From Labilithrix luteola (GTDB taxonomy: Bacteria > Myxococcota_A > Polyangia > Polyangiales > Polyangiaceae), in NCBI GenBank assembly GCA_026225435.1, contig JAMFST010000023.1, positions 1-7,865 on the forward strand: a stretch of DNA of 7,865 nucleotides, in the 5' to 3' direction. The notes beneath the pieces were generated by a model. That model worked only from the letters and a program-made list of their open reading frames with translations. It was not told the DNA's origin and ran no database searches. The position numbers were made by a program, and so were the translations under genes. Shown in pieces: positions 1 to 5,812 of this stretch; the stretch's first letter is position 1, and each line of letters begins with the position of its first letter.

Positions 1-807
1 GGAGCTGCGGCCGGCGCCGGACCCAGCTCGCCCAGCGGGAGCGGGACGTTCCGCCTGGGGAACCTGAGCGAGGCGCTGCGGGCGCGGCCGCGGCGGGCGC
101 TCATCGATTTCGGCAAGCTGGCACGCGAGACGGCGCAGCTCTTCGCGTACATGGCGGCCGAGCGCGGCGTGACCATCGACGTCGACGCGGTGGGCGACGT
201 GTCGGTGTGGGGCGACTCGGTGGCGCTGAAGCAGGTGATCACCAACCTGGTGGTCAACGCGATCAAGCTGAGCCCGCGCGGCGGAACCTTGCGCCTGTCG
301 CTGGGCCGGCGCGCGCCGGAGGACCGAGCGAGCGAGGAGACCGCGGGCGCGCTCCCCGTCGCCAAGGTGCTCGCGCTGCGGGAGTTTGCCGAGCTGGTGG
401 TGGAGGACGAAGGGCCCGGCGTTCCGCTCGCCGATCGCGAGCGCATCTTCGAGCGCGGCACGCGGCTGCCGCGCGATCGGTCGACGCCCGGCAGCGGCAT
501 CGGCCTCGCGGTGGTGCGCGCCTCGGTGGAGGCGCATCGCGGCGAGGTGCTGGTGCGCGATCGCGATCAGCTTCGCGGTGCGGGCACGGGCGCCGCCTTC
601 GTCGTCCGGCTCCCGCTCGACATGCGCGCGCGCACCACCAACGTGCTCCTGGTGAAGGACGCCGGCGCCGCGCAGGAGCTGCTCTCGGCGATGGGCGCCC
701 TGCGCTCGCAACCGCTCGACACGACCAACCTGGAGCGGCTGCGGGACCTGGTCCTGCGCTGCGCCGCGGTGGTGGTCACCGGCGCCTCGTCCGGGGGCGG
801 CTCGTGA
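1..807 (+). CDS. Sensor histidine kinase, C-terminal part (5' truncated)
   Basis: This is the catalytic end of a two-component sensor kinase; the sensor region and the phospho-accepting histidine lie left of the window. The frame is open from base 1, so the ATG at 151 is internal: residues 36-50 before it already read like the usual link into the ATPase domain. Numbering from base 1, the HATPase_c domain spans about residues 55-205. The N box is NLVVNAIK (N86), the G1 box is VEDEGPGVP (codons 400-426), the F box is ERIFERGTR, and the G2 box is GSGIGLAVV from base 490. All are intact, so ATP binding should work. Residues 1-17 are a Gly/Ala/Ser/Pro-rich linker. After the ATPase domain, about 60 residues (bases 607-807) begin NVLLVKD and look like the first half of a receiver domain, ending where the phospho-aspartate would be. 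The stop overlaps the next gene. The stimulus is unknown; the kinase role is secure. Confidence 0.93.
   Translation, partial: GAAAGAGPSSPSGSGTFRLGNLSEALRARPRRALIDFGKLARETAQLFAYMAAERGVTIDVDAVGDVSVWGDSVALKQVITNLVVNAIKLSPRGGTLRLSLGRRAPEDRASEETAGALPVAKVLALREFAELVVEDEGPGVPLADRERIFERGTRLPRDRSTPGSGIGLAVVRASVEAHRGEVLVRDRDQLRGAGTGAAFVVRLPLDMRARTTNVLLVKDAGAAQELLSAMGALRSQPLDTTNLERLRDLVLRCAAVVVTGASSGGGS
804..807 (+). promoter_or_regulatory. GTGA stop-start overlap (kinase/regulator)
   Basis: The kinase stop TGA (805-807) and the proposed regulator start GTG (804-806) overlap. This arrangement is typical of translational coupling, in which the terminating ribosome re-initiates. A five-G run at 792-796 is the only Shine-Dalgarno-like sequence nearby. 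Confidence 0.65.
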
Positions 808-1241
808 GCGCTCCGCCGCCCCTCCCCGCTCGGCCGGGCGCAGGGAACGCCGGTGGTCCCGGCGGCCGCGCCGGGAGCCACGTGCTCCTCGTCGACGACA
901 ACCCCAAGGGGCTCGAGTTCCTCGACCTGCGCCTCAAGTCGCTCGGCTACCGCACCACCATCGCCCACAACGGCGAGCTGGCCATCGCCAGCGTCGAGCG
1001 CGACAAGCCGGATCTCGTCGTCCTCGACGTCACCATGCCGGAGGTGAACGGCTACCAGGCCTGCCGCGCCATCAAGCGCGCGCACCCGGCGATGCCGATC
1101 ATCATCCTGACCGCCAAGACCGAGGAGGCCGACCGCTTCTGGGCCTTCCAGTCGGGCGCCGACGAGTTCCTCAACAAGCCCATCGACCCGGCCCTGGTGG
1201 TGCAGAAGATCACCGAGCTCCTCGCCCGCCCTCGCTCATGA
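804..1241 (+). CDS. Single-domain response regulator (CheY-like receiver)
   Basis: The product is 145 residues and almost entirely one receiver domain, which accepts phosphate from a histidine kinase, most likely the one encoded just upstream. The acidic pair is D31-D32 (LLVDDN), the phospho-acceptor is D75 (VVLDVTMPEVNG), the switch threonine is T103 (ILTAK) and the conserved lysine is K125 (LNKP). There is no DNA-binding or enzymatic output domain, so it probably acts by protein contact. The stretch EEADRFWAFQSGADEF recalls the PilH/FrzZ type of CheY-like protein; this is a resemblance from memory. The GTG at 804 is chosen because it overlaps the kinase stop as GTGA and has a G-rich stretch (792-796) upstream. 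It adds a Pro/Gly/Ala-rich tail of about 25 residues before the domain. A GTG at 882 would start exactly at the domain and cannot be excluded. Its own stop overlaps the HEAT gene start. Confidence 0.92.
   Translation: MSAPPPLPARPGAGNAGGPGGRAGSHVLLVDDNPKGLEFLDLRLKSLGYRTTIAHNGELAIASVERDKPDLVVLDVTMPEVNGYQACRAIKRAHPAMPIIILTAKTEEADRFWAFQSGADEFLNKPIDPALVVQKITELLARPRS
1238..1241 (+). promoter_or_regulatory. ATGA stop-start overlap (regulator/HEAT protein)
   Basis: The regulator stop TGA (1239-1241) overlaps the HEAT-protein start ATG (1238-1240). The bases before it are C-rich and contain no purine-rich ribosome-binding site, so translation of the HEAT protein probably depends on re-initiation after the regulator. 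Confidence 0.75.
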
Positions 1242-4200
1242 ACGAGGGGGGGGGCATCACCCTGGCGCTGGCCCTGTGGGTGACGGCCGCGCTGGTGGTG
1301 CTGGCCGCGGTCCCCACGGCGTGGGTGCTGACCCGCGAGTGGCTGCGACGGCGGGCGGCGGCGCTGGCGCTCGTGCGCGTGGCCGAGGCGCGGAAGCTGG
1401 CCGACGGCGCCATCGAGTCGGTGGACACACAGGTGCCGGAGCTGGCGCGCGCGCTCAACGCTCGCTTCGACGCGCAGACGGTGGAGCGCGCGGTGGTCGG
1501 GCTCCTCGGCGAGGTCGATCCGGCGCACAAGGCGCGCGCCGCGGCGCTCTTCGGCGAGCTCGGGCTGGACAGGACGTTCGCCGCCCGGCTGCGCGAGGGG
1601 GTGAAGTGGACCGAGCGGACGCGCGCCGCCGAGGTGCTGGGCAACGCCGGTCTGTCGTCAGCCGTGCCGGCGCTGGTGCTGGTGCTGCGCGATCGCTACG
1701 AGGACGAGGCGTCGGTGAAGATCGCCGCGGCGGGGGCGCTGGCGAAGCTGCGCGACGCGTCGGCCATCCCGTTGCTGGTGACCGAGCTGAAAGACGCCGA
1801 CGAGCGCGCGACACGTAACGTGGGCGAGGCGCTGGTCACCTTCGGCGCGGCGGCGGTGCCCGCGCTGATGGATCTGCTGGAGGACGGGCAGGCGACGGGC
1901 GCGCGGGTATGGGCAGCGCAGATCCTCGGGCGCATCGCCGACGCGCGGGCGACCGATCTGCTCGTGGCGCGCCTGCACGATCGCGACGACCGCCTGCGCA
2001 TGGTCGCCGCCGAGGCGCTGGGGGCGATCGGGGACGTGCGCGCCATCGGGGCCATCGTGCGGGCCACCTTGCGCGATCCGGCGCCGCAGGTGCGCGCGCA
2101 TGCGGCCGGTGCGCTCGCCCGGCTCGAGGGGGAGCGCGCGGTGGACGTGCTCGTCGCCGCTCTCGCCGATCCGGACTACGCGACCCGCCTGCGCGCGCTC
2201 GAGGCGTTCGAGACGATCCGCGTGGTGGACACGACACCGCTCGAGTCGAGCCTGCGCGACGCCAACCCCGAGGTGCGACGGCGCGCGGCCCTGGCGCTCG
2301 AGCGCGTCGGGTACCTGGAGGCGAAGGTCACGGCGCTCACCGGGTCGGATCGCGCGGGGCGAACGCGCGCCTACGAGGCGCTCCTCGAGCTCGGGCGGGT
2401 CGGGCTGGCGGACAGCGTCGTCGCCTACGTGAATCACGCGTCCTTCGAGGTGCGGGCGACCGCAGCGCGCGCGGCGGGAGAGCTCGGATCGACCCGCTCC
2501 GCTCCGCTGGTCATCGTCGCGCTGGACGACGAGATGTGGCCCGTGCGCGCCGCCGCGGCCGAGGCGCTCGGGCGGCTCAAGGCCGACGGCGCGGTCGCCA
2601 AGCTGGTGGCGCGCCTGACCGACAGCGAAGAAGCGGTGCGCGAGGCGGCGGCCGAAGCGCTCACCGAGTTCGCCCCGGCGCAGATCGAGCCGCACGCCGC
2701 CGCGCTGGTGGAGGCGTACGACCATGGGACCGTCGCGGTGCGCACGCACGTGGTGGTGCTGCTCGACCGGCTCACCGGCGAAGGGGCCGCGGTGACCGAC
2801 GCGCTGCTCGTCCGGGCGACGGTCGACCCGAGCGACACGGTCCGGCTCCGCGCGGTGACCGCGCTCGGCGCACGCGGAGGCGAGCTGCGCATCCAGCCGC
2901 TCCTTGCCCGCCTCACCGACGCGTCGCTCGAGGTGCGCATGGCGGCCGTCGCGGCCTTCGGCGCGGAGGCAACCGACGAGGCGTTCGAGGGGCTGCTGCG
3001 CGCGCTCGCCGGCTCGTCTCCGGAGATGCGTGACCGCATCGCCGACGCGCTCTCGCAATCGGAGCGCTCGGAGCACTCGCGCGGCACCAAGGGGCCGCTC
3101 TTCGCCCGCCTCGACGAGATCGAGCGCACCGCCAGCCTCGACGTGAAGATCGGCATCGCCTGGACGCTGGGGCGCACCGGCGGGCACGTCGGTGAGGAGG
3201 CCAGCGTGCTCACCTTGACCCGCTTCCTCGCCGGCTCCGACGCCAAGCTCCGCGCCAGCGCCGCCGGCGCGCTCGCCAAGATCACCGGCGAGCGCTCGGT
3301 GTCGGCGCTGCTCACCGCCGAGGGGGATCCGGACGACCACGTGCGCGCCGCCGTGGTGAACGCGCTCGGCCAGAACGGGACCGATCCGCGCGTGGTACCG
3401 GCGCTCGAGCGACGCCTGCGCGACCCCGATTCGTTCGTGCGCAACCGCGCTCTCGTGATGCTCGCCCGCGTCGGCGGGGCCGCGGTGTACGACCGCGTCG
3501 TCGCGTTGATCCCCCTGGCGCTCCCCGAGGCGGGGTGGGTCGCCCTGGCGCTGGTCGGCACCGACGAGGCGCTCGCCCGGGTCCTCGCCGCCGTCGCCGA
3601 CGCCGGTACGCTGGGGCGCATCGTCCGCTTCGTCGCCCGCGAGCACCCCGAGGTGCGCGCCGCGTTCTTCAACGCCCTGCGCCTCGACGATCCGGATCCG
3701 CTGGCGACCGCCGGCGAGATCGATCGCACCATGCAGACGCAGTACGAGCAGCTCCTGCGCACCAGCCTCGACGTCGAGGCGCGCCGCCTGGCGGTGAAGG
3801 CGGTCGGTCGCTCGGCGCGCGCCACGGCGGTGGAGCCGCTCGCCGACGCGCTCACCGGGGATCCGGACGAGCACGTGCGCATGGAGGCGGCCGCGGCGCT
3901 CGCTTCACGTGCGGCGGACGCGCGGGCCCGCAGAGCGCTGGCGAAGGCCATCTCCGATCCGAGCGCCGAGGTCGCGGTCCGCGCCGCGCATGCCCTCGCG
4001 TTGCGCAGCGAACGCGAGGTGACCGACGCGCTGGTGGCGCGCCTGGGCGCCGGCGCTCCGCAAGTGCAGGCAGTGATCGAGCAGATGATCGCCGACCGCT
4101 TCCGCGACGACCCGTTCCCCTTCCTCGACCAGCTGATGGGGAACGACATCCCCGCGCTCCTCGTGCCCGGCATCCGCGTGCTCGCGCGCATGGCCCGCGT

Positions 4201-4951
4201 GGAGACCTTGCCGCTCCTGCAGCACCTGGCGCGCTCCAAGGTGGCCGTCGTCCGCGCCGGGGCCGTGCGGGCGCTCGCGGCTCTCCCGCTCCCCGAGGCG
4301 ACCCGCTCGGTCGACGGTCTGCTGCTCGATCCGCAGGAGGAGGTGCGCGTCGCGGTGCTCGAGGCGCTCATGCTCCGCAGCGACGCGCTCCTGCGCACCT
4401 CCTCGCTGCGCCGCGATCCGTCCACCACGGTGCGCCTGGCCGCGGTGCGCGCCATCGAAGAGCAGGCGATCCGCGCCGGAGCGCCGCTGCCGGGCACCTT
4501 CGACGCGCTGGCGGCGATGCTCGAGGACGCCAGCCCGCAGGTGCGCGCCGCCACGCTCGTGAGCCTGGCCGGTCTGCCCGACGACGACGGCCTGCGTCGC
4601 TTCGCCCGCGCCTTCGGTCAGACGGCGCTCGACGTGCGGATGGCGCTCCGCGAGGAGCCGCGGGTGACCGCCGTGTCCGAACGGCTGGCCGCCGGTCTGC
4701 AAACGCGGGCCGACGTGGGGCTGCGCGCGGCCACGGTGCTGGCGCTGGGGGCGCTCGGTGCGGCGGGCTGGGCTCCGCTCGTGGCGCCCGCGTTGCGCGA
4801 TCCGGCGCCGGCCGTGCGCATCGCCGCGCTCCAGGCGCTGGCGACGGTCGACGACGACGGGCTGCGCGCCCGCTGCGCCGAGCTGCTGCGCGATCCGGAT
4901 CTCACCGTGCGCGAGGCGGCGAAGAAGTCGCGCCTGCACACGGTCGGCTAG
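1238..4951 (+). CDS. Membrane-anchored HEAT-repeat protein (1237 aa)
   Basis: The protein is a long array of HEAT/PBS-lyase-type (HEAT_2-like) helical repeats on one membrane anchor. Residues 7-31 are a hydrophobic helix, followed at once by TREWLRRR. By the positive-inside rule this places the rest in the cytoplasm. A helical linker follows, and repeats run from about residue 125 to the end. The repeat signature is a D-P turn, then V-R, then an A-A-x-A-L helix. Turn aspartates at 280, 311 and 341, and again at 1188 and 1219, give a 30-31 residue period. The array is less regular around residues 606-632 (Ser/Arg/Glu-rich) and 760-850. No catalytic domain is visible. HEAT arrays are protein-binding scaffolds; the PBS-lyase subgroup includes phycobilin lyase subunits, but nothing here suggests that chemistry. 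Its overlap with the kinase/regulator pair suggests a scaffold or effector for that system (inference). The ATG at 1238 fits the junction and the anchor. Nine consecutive G follow within four codons. Confidence 0.9.
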   Translation: MNEGGGITLALALWVTAALVVLAAVPTAWVLTREWLRRRAAALALVRVAEARKLADGAIESVDTQVPELARALNARFDAQTVERAVVGLLGEVDPAHKARAAALFGELGLDRTFAARLREGVKWTERTRAAEVLGNAGLSSAVPALVLVLRDRYEDEASVKIAAAGALAKLRDASAIPLLVTELKDADERATRNVGEALVTFGAAAVPALMDLLEDGQATGARVWAAQILGRIADARATDLLVARLHDRDDRLRMVAAEALGAIGDVRAIGAIVRATLRDPAPQVRAHAAGALARLEGERAVDVLVAALADPDYATRLRALEAFETIRVVDTTPLESSLRDANPEVRRRAALALERVGYLEAKVTALTGSDRAGRTRAYEALLELGRVGLADSVVAYVNHASFEVRATAARAAGELGSTRSAPLVIVALDDEMWPVRAAAAEALGRLKADGAVAKLVARLTDSEEAVREAAAEALTEFAPAQIEPHAAALVEAYDHGTVAVRTHVVVLLDRLTGEGAAVTDALLVRATVDPSDTVRLRAVTALGARGGELRIQPLLARLTDASLEVRMAAVAAFGAEATDEAFEGLLRALAGSSPEMRDRIADALSQSERSEHSRGTKGPLFARLDEIERTASLDVKIGIAWTLGRTGGHVGEEASVLTLTRFLAGSDAKLRASAAGALAKITGERSVSALLTAEGDPDDHVRAAVVNALGQNGTDPRVVPALERRLRDPDSFVRNRALVMLARVGGAAVYDRVVALIPLALPEAGWVALALVGTDEALARVLAAVADAGTLGRIVRFVAREHPEVRAAFFNALRLDDPDPLATAGEIDRTMQTQYEQLLRTSLDVEARRLAVKAVGRSARATAVEPLADALTGDPDEHVRMEAAAALASRAADARARRALAKAISDPSAEVAVRAAHALALRSEREVTDALVARLGAGAPQVQAVIEQMIADRFRDDPFPFLDQLMGNDIPALLVPGIRVLARMARVETLPLLQHLARSKVAVVRAGAVRALAALPLPEATRSVDGLLLDPQEEVRVAVLEALMLRSDALLRTSSLRRDPSTTVRLAAVRAIEEQAIRAGAPLPGTFDALAAMLEDASPQVRAATLVSLAGLPDDDGLRRFARAFGQTALDVRMALREEPRVTAVSERLAAGLQTRADVGLRAATVLALGALGAAGWAPLVAPALRDPAPAVRIAALQALATVDDDGLRARCAELLRDPDLTVREAAKKSRLHTVG
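1246..1254 (+). repeat. Homopolymeric G tract (9 G) at the HEAT gene start
   Basis: Nine consecutive G lie in codons 3-6 (Glu-Gly-Gly-Gly) of the HEAT-protein gene. It is the longest single-base run I see in the window. Such tracts are prone to slippage, so a gain or loss of one base would frameshift the gene almost at its start. It could also be a sequencing-length error site. Confidence 0.85.
3323..3346 (+). repeat. Internal DNA repeat in the HEAT gene, copy 1
   Basis: This 24-base segment encodes GDPDDHVR and matches 3857-3880 at 23 of 24 bases; the one difference changes Asp to Glu. The copies are 534 bases (178 codons, about six HEAT units) apart, which fits duplication of a block of repeats or gene conversion between units. 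Confidence 0.75.
3857..3880 (+). repeat. Internal DNA repeat in the HEAT gene, copy 2
   Basis: This is the partner of 3323-3346 and encodes GDPDEHVR. A second pair, 2069-2086 and 4793-4810, is identical over 18 bases and encodes the D-P turn of two distant HEAT units (Asp 280 and Asp 1188). Confidence 0.75.
4948..4951. other. Palindromic CTAG shared by two convergent stop codons
   Basis: On the plus strand TAG (4949-4951) ends the HEAT protein. On the minus strand the complement of 4948-4950 is also TAG and ends the ATP-grasp gene. The convergent genes therefore overlap by 4 bp with no spacer. I see no stem-loop followed by a T run on either strand, so transcription from each side probably runs into the opposite gene or stops by Rho. 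Confidence 0.9.
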
Positions 4952-5808
4952 CGACCAGAGCGCGCCATGACGGCCGTGAAGAAGCGCTCGGAGGCATCCG
5001 GCTCGTAGGCGAAGAACAGCATCGGGTCGATCGCTTCCAGCTCCATCCACACCAGGCCTCGCGGAGTCGCGACCACGTCGACGCGGGCGTAGGTCATGGC
5101 GGGCAATTCGCCGAGGAGCTCCGTCGCCTCGGCGATCCACGGTCCGGGGGCGACGATGACCTCGCGTGTTCCCCCGTGATCGGCCTGGACCCGGAAGTCT
5201 CCCCGGGCAGGGACCTTGCGGACGGCGTGCGAGAAGGCCCCGTCGAAGAACATCAGCGAGCACTCGCCGTGGACGATCTCCGGCACGAATTCCTGGACGA
5301 TCAGCGCCTTGCGGTCCGCCAGTGCGCGAAAGCGCGCCGCACTCTCCCCGGACGTTCCGGAGAGGCGAAAGGTGTCGACCGCGGACAGCGACACCCGAGG
5401 TTTCACCACCACGTCGTCCGTTCCCAGCAGGTCGGCCGCCTCGGCGAGGGTGGTCGCGGTACCGACCTCCAGCCACAGGGATCGGGGGAGGCGAGCGCCT
5501 CGCTTCTCGAGGTCACGGAGGTAGACCTTGTCCAGGTTCCAGGACACCACCTCCGGAGGGTTGACGAGCGGTGCGCGACGCCCGCGGAACGAGTCGATCA
5601 GGGCGCAGAGCTCCGCGGTCTTCTCGTGATAGTCCCAGCACGACCGGACGACGACGAGGTCCATCGCGTCGAGGTCGACCACGTCCGGTCCATCCCAGAT
5701 GCAAGGCACGACCTCGACGCCACGCGCGCGAAACATCGGCACGAGCGAACGGTCGTCCTCGCAGAGGTTCGCTTCGGAGGCGCAGGTCAGGAAAGCGACT
5801 CGCTTCAT
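4948..5808 (-). CDS. Stand-alone ATP-grasp ligase (DcsG/RimK-like)
   Basis: The product is 286 residues and is an ATP-dependent carboxylate-amine (or similar) ligase of the ATP-grasp superfamily. It most resembles the single-domain group that includes the D-cycloserine cyclo-ligase DcsG and many unassigned actinobacterial and myxobacterial proteins. The N-terminal Rossmann-like part opens MKRVAFLTC and holds VVVRSCWDYHE (52-62) and NPPEVVSWNLDK (83-94), all typical of the group. The ATP-binding part has VVVKP (K136) and VQEFVPE (171-177). The metal and phosphate region has GDFRVQADHGGT (203-214), ARVDVV (241-246) and MELEAIDP (255-262), with likely Mg ligands E256 and E258. No key residue appears missing, so it should be active, but the substrate is unknown and no other cycloserine genes are in view. 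The start lies 4 bp after the upstream gene's stop, without a clear ribosome-binding site, so translation is probably coupled. Its stop is shared with the opposing HEAT gene. Confidence 0.88.
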   Translation of the reverse strand: MKRVAFLTCASEANLCEDDRSLVPMFRARGVEVVPCIWDGPDVVDLDAMDLVVVRSCWDYHEKTAELCALIDSFRGRRAPLVNPPEVVSWNLDKVYLRDLEKRGARLPRSLWLEVGTATTLAEAADLLGTDDVVVKPRVSLSAVDTFRLSGTSGESAARFRALADRKALIVQEFVPEIVHGECSLMFFDGAFSHAVRKVPARGDFRVQADHGGTREVIVAPGPWIAEATELLGELPAMTYARVDVVATPRGLVWMELEAIDPMLFFAYEPDASERFFTAVMARSGR

Positions 5809-5812
5809 GGTG

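Noticed and set aside
151..153. ATG as start of the histidine kinase
   Set aside because: The same frame is open back to base 1 and already encodes kinase-like sequence before it, so this is an internal methionine.
1658..3874. Long minus-strand open frame (738 codons) opposite the HEAT gene
   Set aside because: Its product is rich in Arg, His, Gly and Asp with no domain pattern. It arises because the high-GC repeat gene leaves few stops on the other strand. The plus-strand HEAT repeats are clear.
2434..4554. Second long minus-strand open frame (706 codons) opposite the HEAT gene
   Set aside because: The product is Ser/Ala/Arg-rich low-complexity sequence with no recognisable fold; it is a shadow of the HEAT gene.
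2071..4900. Recurring CGATCCGG-like words as a possible DNA-binding site array
   Set aside because: They fall at the Asp-Pro turn codons of successive HEAT units in one frame, so the protein repeat and GC-rich codon choice explain them.
4930..4980. Terminator between the convergent genes
   Set aside because: The only palindrome is the six-base GCTAGC around the shared stops; there is no stem-loop with a T run on either strand.
3905..5476. Minus-strand open frame (523 codons) across the convergent junction
   Set aside because: It overlaps the well-supported ATP-grasp gene in another frame and has no domain signature.
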